From the NCBI GenBank assembly GCA_016748015.1, contig JAAOMT010000760.1, positions 124,001 to 188,000 of the forward strand: 64,000 nucleotides of DNA, in the 5' to 3' direction. The DNA is from Geosiphon pyriformis. Its lineage: Eukaryota > Glomeromycota > Glomeromycetes > Archaeosporales > Geosiphonaceae. Under the pieces are notes generated by a model, which had not been told where the DNA came from, ran no database searches, and worked only from the letters and a program-made list of their open reading frames with translations. The translations under genes were made by a program, and so were the position numbers. This document shows positions 13,405 through 23,428 of this stretch, piece after piece. The first letter of the stretch is position 1; every line of letters begins with the position of its first letter.

Positions 13405-13548
13405 TTTAACGTTTAACGTTTATGACATTTGATCTTTGCATCATTGTTACGTTATTTCTTTGCATCATTGTTACGTTGTTTCACAATTCACAATGATGCA
13501 TTCATTCATGATTTGTGGATAAGAGGATAAGATAGCATATATAACGTA
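13405..13548 (+). promoter_or_regulatory. Putative kinase promoter with tandem TGCATCATTG motif
   Basis: Two direct 24-nt copies (13435-13458 and 13459-13482, one mismatch) begin TTTGCATCATTGTTACGTT. A third, inverted copy of the core, CAATGATGCA, is at 13491-13500. Just upstream, GTTTAACGTTTAACGTT is another small tandem repeat (13405-13421). A TATA-like CATATATAACG lies at about 13536-13546, some 140 nt before the kinase start codon. The core resembles bZIP half-sites (TGATGCA); binding is inference only. Confidence 0.45.
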
Positions 13549-13679
13549 CTCATGGTTCTATATACATATTTTCATTAGCGTTTTTTCATACGTATTATTA
13601 AAAATTATTGGATCCTTGGAAATAAACATTCCCTACTTTTAATACGCATATATTTCAAACAACAAAAAATTTTCAAAAG

Positions 13680-15231
13680 ATGCAAAATGTTTTCAAAATA
13701 TTTACCTCTCGAAAAAATGCCACTTCTTTAAAAAGTCCAATCCCAAATTGCAATGGCTGTGAAGGAAAAAATTGCCTCAACTGTGAACGAGAAAGAGTTA
13801 AAAGATATATAAAAATAGATAAACACTTTGAAACATGGACTTGCGGGGACGCCAAAATTGATCATTATCTTAGATTTCAGCTAAAATCCAGTGCGATCTC
13901 AAAAATGCATTGGATCGAATGGATTGATTGGAATGAGTTTGAAGATGTGGAAAAGTTGAAAGAAGGAGGTGAAGGGATAGTGTATAAAGGTGTTTGGAGG
14001 AAAGGACGGATAGGTTTGGGACCGATGAAGGTTATAATGAAAGGTCCTAAAGACCCTCCGTTTGATACTGAAAAATTTTTGAGAGAGGTGAGATGATTGA
14101 GAAAACTTTATTCAAGAATTTCAATATATTGTGTTCTTCAGATTCAAGTTTCAATTTAATCTAATCTATCACACTTCACTTTCACAACTTAATTAGGTAG
14201 ATCTCATGTTAAGGTTTCATTTTACAAATGTCACAGCAATCCAGGGAATTACTAAAAGACCTTCGGCTCCCGACGATCCTCATTCACCAGATTTCAATCA
14301 ATATCTAATGGTATGTGACTATGCCGAAGCGGAAGATCTCAAAAGTTATCTTGAAAAATATTCATCACAAATAAATTGGTACAAGAGATTAGTTATTGTT
14401 TACAATATCGCTTGCGCTTTAAGCTCTTTTCATAAAGTTGGATACATACATGGGGATTTGCATTATGGCAATATTTTAAGTCAGCGAGAACATGAAGGTT
14501 CTTTCTTCATTAATGATTTCGGCCTAACTAGATTAGCTGATACTGTTACGAACGGTGAAAATGAATCTGAGACTCAAAATTTACCCAAGTATTTCCTAGA
14601 AAGTGAAAACCAAGTCAAAGAGGTTGGAGAACAAATTGGATTAAAATATAATGTGAAACAATTATCTGTCAGTCAATCTTATTCGGGACCAACTGGGATT
14701 TTACCGTTTATATCGCCAGAAGTCTTAAAACAACAAAACCCAACTCTCAAGTCTGACATCTTTTGTTTTGGAATGTTAATGTGGCAAATTGCAACCGGAA
14801 AAGTCCCATTTCAGGGAGAAGATCGACAATATCAAATGATAAAATTAGTAGATGGTGGACGACCTGATTATTTGCCACCTGGAACTCCGAAATGTTATGA
14901 GATGATGATGAAACGGTGTTGGGATGATAATCCAAATCAGAGACCGACAGCCCTTGAACTTGAAGAGACATTTTTTGATTGGCGAATTAAAAAGTTATAT
15001 TTAGAATGGGACAAAGAATGCATGAAAATAGAAGAAAAGATGAAGGCGGACCCTCTGCTGTGTGAAGCCTCAAAGGATGAACCGCTTCTAAGCCATGAAA
15101 CCGTACTTATAGATAACTTGGTAAGGGATCGAAATTTAGATCGGACCATTACGTTTGAGTTTGGAACCGATTTTGACGATGCTTATGGTAATATAGTTAG
15201 TTCGATGAAAATAACGGCGCATGATGATTAG
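13680..15231 (+). CDS. Divergent protein kinase (HGDLH type)
   Basis: Two exons, 13680-14087 and 14197-15231, are separated by a 109-nt intron (GTGAGA...TTAG), giving 480 aa. The N terminus has a Cys cluster (C24, C27, C32, C35) and the stretch FETWTCGDAKIDHYL, which resembles the leader of many Rhizophagus kinases. The kinase domain follows: Gly-rich loop KEGGEGIVYKG (94-104), Lys121 in VIMK, catalytic loop IHGDLHYGNIL (Asp223, Asn228), DFG at 243-245, SPE at 309-311 and a late W-D-x-N-P-x-x-R-P motif. Essential residues are all present, so an active Ser/Thr or dual-specificity kinase of the expanded TKL-like fungal group is likely. The DFG-to-SPE segment is about 65 residues, longer than the usual 20-30, because of an acidic insert. 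After the domain there is a short tail of about 80 residues. No partner gene is adjacent. Confidence 0.9.
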
Positions 15232-17415
15232 AATTTTAATGGAAAGATTTAGATGTATATAAAGGCATATATTTACAAAAAAATTCAAAATTTTAGAATT
15301 AAAATATATTTATTTAAATATCTATGGGGCTTGGTGTAAACACAAAGTTTTTCCCTTATTTTCCTTTGGTATTTATGCAACAGATTTTTTTTGCTCACAC
15401 GATCGTTAAAATCGTACGATTTCGTTAAAGTGAAAAGAAAATTTATAAACATAAATCCAATAGCTCTCATGGCGAATTTACAATGCTACTCAAAACTTAT
15501 GTCCTAAGCCACGCAATACACCGAACCGCTTTCGTCTTTTGACAGAGACTACGGGCAAACCAAGACTTTACAGACGTAGCATACGACCATCACTCTGTCC
15601 ACAAGCCATCTATGCTCTCCTTCTCTATTATTAATATAATGCCTATGTTAAGTCTTTAATATAGATGTTGCTATTTTTGAACGGCATAAAATGATCATGC
15701 CCAAATTTTTAAATAAAAGATTGTCTTTTTTGCAAAGATATTTTTTGTTGTTTTGATAGAAATATTGTTCCGTATGTCAAATTTTGAAACAATATTATTA
15801 CATATACAATAACAGACTTTGAAAAATAAATGAGTAGAAATGGCAAAACCTCAGAGCGATTAGTGTTGACCTCTTTATTGTAAGTCTCACTCGACCACCC
15901 AAGACCTGTTTGACAGAATCTGCTTTTGTGATGCCTGTATTTTATTTTAATCGATTTTATTTTGTGGAACTGTTTTTAGGTCAATTCACAAGTTGCCATT
16001 CTTTTATAAAGTGCATAAAATTATCTGTATTAAGTATTACTATGGTTAGTTTTAAAATTGCTATGCTAGATTATCTTATGGCTGTTTTTCATTTTTTTAG
16101 CCCATAATTTAGGTCATTTTAATTAAATTAGTGAGTAGATTATTAAATTTTTTTTTAGATAAACAAAATAAATTTATAATTATATATTATCAAAAAAGAA
16201 AATAAGCAGTAATAACTTTTTATTTTGATTATAATAAATACATATTTATAAAATTTAAAATTTTTTAGCAGAGAAATAAAATATAATTTAACTTGATTTT
16301 TATTTTTAAACAGATTTTTAAATTATTAAAAAACTCATTTATGATTTTAAATTGTTATTTTTATATTGTTCATTTTTTAAAATATTTTTTATATTGATTC
16401 ATTTTAGTCTGCTTTTCTTTTTTGAAATTACTTTAATCTGTTTTATTATAATTATAATTATAATTATTATTATTATTAATATAAGTAATTTATTTTTAAT
16501 TAAATTAATTATTAACTTGAAATTAACAAAAAGTATGCTAAAATTCAAATAATATCTTAAAAGTATTAACATAATTTTATTATATTAATTAGAATCTTAA
16601 TAATACAAAATAAATTGTACAAATTCAATTTATATTTCAATTTATTGCTATTAAAATAAATTATTTATTACTTTTGAAAAAATTTATACCACTTAATTTC
16701 ATATTAAAATATATATAAAAAAACTAGTTAATAAAGTGAAATATATATGTTATTAATATTAATAAGTTGACTAATATTAATAAGTTGATTAATATTGAAA
16801 ATTTTTCATTTTGCAAGTAAAGAAAGTAATAAATTAGATCAAAATAAATTCTAAAAGTAAAGAATATTCAAAAATTTATATTATGTTCTTTAAAAATTTT
16901 CAAATATATAATATATAAATTTTTTGTATCGGACTGTATTAAAGAGCATTTCATTTAGGATATAAATTTATCACAATGAAAAATCTTAACCAAGGTCACT
17001 ATCCCACAATTAATATGGTAGGCTCCGGATTTTTCAAAGTAAAAAAAAAGAACTGCTCCTCAGGATGAATTATCAATCCGATGATTACAAAACAGCTAAT
17101 AATAATAATAATATTTTGTCAATTTGCAAGCCTCAAAGATTTCAGCCGAAAAGTTTATTTTGATTATCAATTTCACTAATTTAGGTAAATAGTCTCATAT
17201 TTTATTTTATCAGTTCCGTTTCAATGTTTCATAAATAGTCATGATAAATATATAAATGAAAAGCCTCGCGGGAATGATAATTTTAGAGAAAACTTTCATC
17301 AAATATTCTTTTAACAAGAGGTAAAGATACACGCCCCATTTCATTTCATATCATACAAATCCTTTTTCGAGCGAAAATTTTTTCAAGTTTACATTCGGAG
17401 CTAAAAGAATAAAAA
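15232..17415. other. AT-rich intergenic stretch
   Basis: No gene is supported. A less AT-rich island at about 15480-15620 and another at 15840-15920 do not translate into anything recognisable. From 16.1 to 16.9 kb the DNA is almost pure A and T with short ATT repeats, such as the (ATT)n run near 16443-16480. The last 100 bases presumably hold the promoter of the next gene. Confidence 0.5.
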
Positions 17416-18399
17416 ATGAGACATCCTATTATTGCTTCACTTATTCTCTTGGTCGCTTTTATGGCGTTCGCAAGTGCAGGTACAAGATGTGATGAATTTT
17501 TGGTTAATATTTTTGAGTTAGTGTTATTTAGAAAGTTGCAAAAAAATTTGAAGGTTGAGGAGGAAGAGTTTTCGATTTCTTGTTACTTTCTTTTTGGGGA
17601 TCTTAAGAACTTCATTAGAGATTGTTCTTCATTCGCTTAATTTTTTTTTAGAGTTTGAGGAAGTTTAGGTTTATCCAAACATAATGCATAATGCATAATG
17701 CATATGGATAATGAAAAAATATCTCGTATTTTATTTTATTATAGATTTTATAATCAATACACCTTTTAATCAACCACGTGGAAGTAGAGTGGCAATCACG
17801 TGGGAATGGGATGGCGATTCAGACTCCACAGGAACACTACTTTTAGTTAACAAAATAACCGGCGACAGCATTCAACTCTTACAAAACGTCAAGCTCTCTG
17901 AACAATCATATCAATGGATCGTTAATGCTGATGAGGGTACTTATTATTTAGTTTTACAAGGTCCTACTAGAAATATATCCTCTGGTCAATTTGATATTAC
18001 CTCGGGATCAAAGCCACCTTCATCATCCAGCAGTTCTAGAATCATTGTGTCATCTACGACCCCTAGTTTGACTGCTACTAAGCCTGTACCTACTTTGAGT
18101 GCTACTAAGCCTGTAAACACTTCTACTACTCGTTCTGGAACATCCTCATCAACTACTACCATTTCAACTTCTACCACTACTTCTGACAACGGGTAAGGTT
18201 AAAATGGTTAATATCTTGGGAATATTAATTTCCTAAAATGCTAATAATCCTTCTCACTCTTTCCTCTCTCAATAGAACCACTACTTCTAGCGATACGACT
18301 TCAACTCAGGAAAGCAATACTTCAAATTCTATTACCCTTGGTTATAGTCTAATAACTTCTCTCGTTTCACTCGTGATCGCACTCTTCTGTATTGTATAA
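17416..18399 (+). CDS. GPI-anchored Ser/Thr-rich cell-surface protein
   Basis: Three exons, 17416-17479, 17745-18192 and 18276-18399 (64 + 448 + 124 nt), give 211 aa. Intron 1 (265 nt) has a weak donor, GTACAAG; intron 2 is GTAAGG...AATAG. Exon 1 is a signal peptide (residues 1-21, cleavage after AFASA). The next 90 residues contain NQPRGSRVAITWEWDG, the start of the Kre9/KNH1-like or Ser-Thr-rich GPI family fold (PF10342-type), here with VNADEGTYYLVLQGP. A Ser/Thr/Pro stretch (about 112-185) is expected to be heavily O-mannosylated. The C terminus is a hydrophobic tail, LITSLVSLVIALFCIV, after a small-residue patch, as required for GPI attachment. Splicing at each junction restores the family pattern, which supports the model. 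It probably sits in the plasma membrane or wall; the precise role is unknown. Confidence 0.88.
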
Positions 18400-19076
18400 G
18401 TGGCAAGAAAATTGAAGGAAAGGCCCTTTAAAACTGTTTACAGCCTATCTTGATCACAGAAATCTTCTTCCAACGAAATTTTTAATGGCTCTGTAATTTT
18501 TATAAAGAAGAATTAAAAAATTCTCAGCCTTTTAAATATCATTCGGAATTTTTCTTTCAATTTGTATCAAATAATTTTATTTTTCATATTTGTTTGTGCA
18601 TATTTATTTATTAATTTGAAATAAAGAAAACTTACCCCTGCAATTATCTAATTATATTGAGTAACTGCACTGAATTTATTTTTGATTCTGAAATTTATAT
18701 CATATATCCCATCTTTTATCAACATTATTATATGAATAATATTAAATTTTAATTTGATGTATAATTATTTAAATTTGTGAGTTAAAATTTTTTTTCTATT
18801 AAAGCTTGACTTTGATTTATTAAATACGAATAAAAATAATACCTTATAAACTGCAATTTTAAAACGATAAATTGATAATTAAACCATTTTTAAAGCCAAA
18901 TAGATATATATATAGTACAATTATTTTTATCATTTTATTTGAAATTTTTTTGATTTTTGCAAATGTTTTTTATATTGAATTTAAAAAAAATTATATATTT
19001 ATATTTTATTAAGAAAAGTTTTGATATATATAGCAAAAAATATTTATAAATTTATAATTGCAATATAATAATAATG

Positions 19077-19123
<47 letters not shown>

Positions 19124-19553
19124 CTGTTTGTTTGTTTGTTAAAAATTAAAAATTTACAATTTATTACCTTTTTTTTGTTGTTGTTGTATTACAAATAAAA
19201 ATTTTCAATTTTCCAATTTTTTTTTATTAGATGAATCAAAACTTATTTAAAAAATTTTAATCTGTATTAATAAATAAAAAATTTAATACAATTTTAAAGT
19301 TTATAAAAAAGTAAAATTAAAAAAAAATATAAAAAAACTTACAAAGCTTGATTTTAAATTTAAATTTTATTTCTTTTCTCGCATATCATCGTCCTCAACT
19401 ATTAAAACTTTTTGTTGGAAGCGAATTTCTAATTTGAAAAAATTTGGCTGCTAAAGAAAACAATAATATCTATATATTTCCTCTTTACCTGCTCTTGGCT
19501 TCGTTATCCAAGTGGAGAGGGAGCCCTTGTTTGATATAGTGTAAAGTAAAAGC
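18400..19553. other. AT-rich intergenic stretch
   Basis: No gene seen. It holds the 3' ends of two convergent genes, an AAT microsatellite (19064-19124) followed by TTTG repeats, and otherwise long A and T runs. Confidence 0.6.
19064..19124. repeat. (AAT)n microsatellite
   Basis: About twenty AAT units with one GAT interruption, followed directly by four TTTG units (to about 19140). Confidence 0.95.
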
Positions 19554-20694
19554 CTACTGACAAAAATGAACCCCATTAATCTTTTTTGTCCATTCAAGTA
19601 GCCCCGCGTACTTTTTGTTGATGGGAGGTGGAGTACAGAAAAAGTTTTGTTGAACCTCAACATGGACCGAAGTGAGACAGGGAAATTCGGCCGAATAAAG
19701 TGCTTTAAGCAAATCATCATCAAAATTTAAACAAAATTTAAATGTTAACTTTTGTAATTTTTTGCATTTAGTGAGTAGTTCAAGTGAAGGGGTGTTAACA
19801 AAATTCATTTGATGGAATTCTAAGGAGCAAAGGGTCTTGTATTGTTGACTCAAAGCATAGATAATCTCTGTGTAGTCTTGTGGATAATGAAAGGGATGAA
19901 AATTAAATGACTTTAAATTTTTCTGGGCTGCAATAAATCTTGCAGTATACGCAAGCTGTTCAGGGAGAATTGCAGCTTTAATGGTGGTAGACAAGGATAC
20001 GGTCAATTTTAAATGCTCCTTGATATTAAGAGAAATTCAAGAAATTTTTAATATTGAAAATTGACAGTAAAAATAATTCAGAAAAACTTACAATATTTGT
20101 CCAGACCTCGGCAAATTTTGAAAAGTATTCTCGATGAAAAATATCCACGGAAAATTCTTTGATCTCATTAATTCGAGAGCGTAGCGAAGCAGCGTCCGGG
20201 GTAAGAAGCAATTGAGTATAAACAAACGTATTTTCATAATACAATCTATCAATTGTAGCTGATCGCATTCCAAGTGAATAGGTTGTAAACATATTCAGTA
20301 AAGCCTGAATAATTATTGTATCTTGTTTGCGATCTCGAATTACTTTGGTATCATGCTGCTTTTGACAAAACTTTTTTATCAAATGAGTAATTTTCCCAAA
20401 CTCGAGTGTTTTTAGAAAGGATGCATATTGAAAGGTAGCTGTTTTGAATATTTGTGAAAGGTTGATACCCGTTTCGATTATCTTTTGTTTTTCCACTTCT
20501 GCGAGGCAGCTAAGATAAACTTCTAAAATAATGGAAGCTTTATAGACGGAAAATTGGACATTGAATGGGTTTGACCACAAGGATTGGGCGGCAATACTAG
20601 CCCAATGGTGATTCACAAAAAGAAGTTGATAGAGTTGTTTGTCTTCGGAGTAAGAAAAAATCTCTGCCAGGACATCATATGATAAATTTGGCAT
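19554..20694 (-). CDS. F-box protein with leucine-rich C terminus
   Basis: Two exons, 20694-20092 and 20018-19554, are separated by a 73-nt intron (GTAAGT...TCAAG), giving 355 aa. I chose the ATG at 20694 because the next residues, MPNLSYDVLAEIFSYSED, are the start of an F-box as in many fungal F-box proteins; an in-frame ATG 27 codons upstream (20775) would only add a basic tail. The F-box covers about residues 1-44, with L-F-V-N-H-H-W and SLWSNPF. The rest has irregular Leu-rich motifs such as CKKLQKLTFKFCLNFDDDLL, as in the LRR-like substrate-binding half of these proteins. F-box proteins link substrates to SKP1-CUL1 ubiquitin ligases; the target is unknown. The reading stops at 19554 soon after an LRR unit. 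A further open stretch in another frame (to about 19451) may mean a late frameshift or a missed intron. Confidence 0.82.
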
Positions 20695-20873
20695 CTTATA
20701 GGAAAAAGTTGAGACAAAAAATTTAAAAGTGCTTTCTCGACCTAACTTATGTTTTGAATGAAATGTGGACAACATATTAAATCATGTGATTTCAACCCAT
20801 ATATGGATAATATGAAGTGATCTTCGGATTAAATAGACTAGTAGATGACCCCTTATAATTTATAGCAACATTT

Positions 20874-20874
20874 A

Positions 20875-20925
<51 letters not shown>
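20874..20925. repeat. (TTA)n microsatellite
   Basis: An uninterrupted run of about sixteen TTA units. Confidence 0.95.
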
Positions 20926-21039
20926 TGTAAGATTCTTTATACTTTCACGAGCACATAAACTACGGCAAACTTTTATTGGTAAAACAGCTTCCATTTTGTG
21001 GCTTAGATACGGTGTAGAGAAAAGCTCGCAGTAGAGATA

Positions 21040-21150
21040 TTAATTGGTCCGTCTAGTCCAAGGACCGCTGATCCTAGGCAGGACCAAAGATCCAAGGACT
21101 TTGGATCATTCTTGGGTAGGACTGGGTCCCATGCTTGGTCACATGGCTAA
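21040..21150. repeat. GGTCC/GATCC palindromic patch, possible transposon end
   Basis: A GC-richer island has many overlapping inverted motifs: GGTCC, GGACC, GATCCTAGG and the hairpin GATCCAAGGACTTTGGATC (21089-21107, 7-bp arms). Such clustered palindromes are typical of the subterminal regions of hAT-like or MITE elements. No transposase or second end is seen. Confidence 0.4.
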
Positions 21151-21262
21151 AAGAACCATAAGACTGACAATCTTTAAAGTTAAAGTTGGCAGATTTTAAT
21201 TGTTACACTGATTATCACGTGCATTAAAATGCTGTAAACCGATTATCGAAAATTGGGATTAC

Positions 21263-21400
21263 CGTCTACCCAAACAGATTGTGATATGTATCAATTACTT
21301 GGAACATAAATCTTTTTTGTTTATATTAAAGATAATGAAGGACAGTGAACAGAATTGTTTCTTCAAGGTGAATAAGGCCCATTTGACTTTGACAGTGAAT
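21263..21400. repeat. Dispersed repeat, copy 2
   Basis: Matches 13136-13270 in the order CTACCCAAACAGATTGT, GGAACATA, TTTTTTGTTTATATT and GAATTGTTTCTTCAAGGT. The type is unknown. Confidence 0.6.
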
Positions 21401-21888
21401 AAAGTCTCATATATAGATTGTAGTTAAATCGATGGTTTTATACTGTATCTGTAAAAGCATAATAAACCTATCCTATCTTAAGTATAAAGAATATTAAGAT
21501 TCGCTTTTTTTTTTTTTGAAAAAGTTTAATGTTGGAATTATTCAAACCAAACTATTTAAATGATTGAAAATTTTTAAAAGTAGCAAGCAAAAATTTCAAT
21601 ATATTAATGTATTTTCAAAAATTTAATTAGATTTAAAAATTCGAATTATTTCCAAATACAATTAGTTGTCAAAAATCTACAAGAGTTTTCTCTTCTTAAC
21701 GACTTTGAGTTGAAATTGTTTTACCAATTATGCCTCCCAAAACTTAAAATTCAAAATTTTATATGTTAAAATATTTTTTTCAGGATTTAAAATGAAATTT
21801 CAAATTTCAAAATATTTTCTATACGAAATTTAACTTTTTGTGTGTGCCAAATTTTAACAATTTTTCACTTGATAAAATATTTTCCCAC

Positions 21889-23197
21889 TTAAATTAAAAG
21901 TTCACCCGGATTCTCAAGACAAATTCCCATATGGAATCCAAAGTAAGGACCAAGCCGATGAATAGCTTGCATATTTCGTTTCAAACTTGCGACCATATTA
22001 CAATTCTCAAATAAAAAAACTTTTATAAACCCGGGATTATTAATCGTAAAACGATATTTAACTCTTTTCTTACCTCAGGTTCATCCATATATTTAGGTTC
22101 GGTTTCTACTCCAGAACATAAAAAAACAGTTTCGTTATCACCAGTACAATCACAATCAAATGGGGAAATCCATAATTCCATTGAGTTATGCATATATCCT
22201 AGGTATCCTTTTTTTCGTGGCATTTGTGATACCGTATCATCATCGTAAGTAACACGGTAGTACGATCGGTACATTTTCCCTTGCGGGCCGTACAACGTGA
22301 ATAGTTGATCAAGACTTTGTCCAAATTCCCAATTACCGATTCTTGGAGATCCGTATGAGAATACTTGAATTTCGAGAGGTCGTATAACCCCAGATGTTAA
22401 GAGCCCTTTTCCATTAAGCCTTTTTAATTGAATTCCCGCTAATGTTGAGAAGACTAAGTAAAATAATGATTGATGATTGATGATTGATGAGATTAAGAGG
22501 ATTTTTCACTTTTCATGTAAAAATAAAATGAATTCATAATATCTTTTTTACAAACCACCACCCAAAAAATGTCCGGTCAATCGAATCTTTTCAATCTTTG
22601 GATTCTGAGCTAAAATTTTTGTCACTCTCTGTATTAATTCTTTGTTGATTGTCAAATATTCTTCCATCAAATGACCATCAACCCAAGCATTCTTAATATT
22701 TGGGAAAGCTTTTCTTTGATTAAAGCCCGAAGAAAGCCAATCTGATCGCACCCTTCGAAAATTTATGATTAACTTTGTGAAATCTAAGTAGAATCCGGCT
22801 AAATAATTTAAATTTAACAAACATAATAAATTTTTAAAAGTTAATATTTTAATTTCCAAATATTTCTTGAATTAGGATTTGATACAATACCATAGATAAT
22901 ATTGCTAGTTGTATTCAGACTGTTTTTGATGCTGTTCAAACAATAGGCTTCACTTGCGTATCTCGCGTATTTTTTGAGTTTATTAACTAATAGTTCATTT
23001 CCTTTTCTTTTATTAATGTCTCTATGCACTAAATGTTTAAATGAATTCTTATCTTTTGGATCATTTGAAAAATGATTTTCGACGCTTTTTAACTTTGTAA
23101 ATTCATTCAACTTATTCTTGTAATCGAAATCATGAATATCGATGGTCTTCAATGGTGATGGAAAATTTAAAGAGTTACTATTTTGGGAAGCTTTATT

Positions 23198-23228
<31 letters not shown>

Positions 23229-23428
23229 TTATAATAATTAATTTCTGATATATTTGAAATAGAACTCTCTTCTGTTTGAAAATGTAATAAAGATAAATGA
23301 AGAGAAATTTTTGATAAATAGGAAATTAAAATTAAAATTAAAAAATACAATATTATTTTATATAAAAAAGATCCAAAAATTTCCTTTACTGTTCGAAAAG
23401 CCATTTTTCGAAAAAAAAAATTGCACAA
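21889..23428 (-). CDS. Class-3 lipase-like pseudoenzyme, Ser replaced by Phe
   Basis: Four exons (23428-22891, 22798-22556, 22453-22074, 22005-21889) give 425 aa with the frame kept at every junction; an ATG 8 codons on (23404) is an alternative start. Residues 21-37 form a membrane anchor, followed by a poly-Asn tract (67-78). The lipase_3 fold starts with KLKKYARYASEAYCL. The FRG oxyanion motif reads NFRRVRSDW. The nucleophile elbow reads GHFLGG, with Phe257 in place of the catalytic Ser (codon TTT). The catalytic Asp333 (YDDDTVSQMP) and His349 (GYMHNSMELW) remain. The C-terminal exon ends LGPYFGFHMGICLENPG with conserved Cys. Intron 2 has a poor donor, GTTTGT. By family knowledge such a protein cannot hydrolyse esters by the usual mechanism; lipid or protein binding is the inferred role. 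It is the first of three related genes and looks otherwise intact. Confidence 0.88.

Larger units (their letters stand above)
20695..21888. other. Intergenic stretch with repeats
   Basis: No gene is supported. It contains a TTA microsatellite (20874-20925), a GC-richer palindromic patch (21040-21150), the second copy of a dispersed repeat (21263-21400) and AT-rich sequence. The first 150 bases must include the F-box promoter. Confidence 0.55.

Noticed and set aside
22799-22890. Reading exon 1 of the first lipase-like gene through to its stop as a short separate protein
   Set aside because: A GT-AG intron of 92 nt joins it in frame to the next lipase block, with the same phase as in the neighbouring genes.
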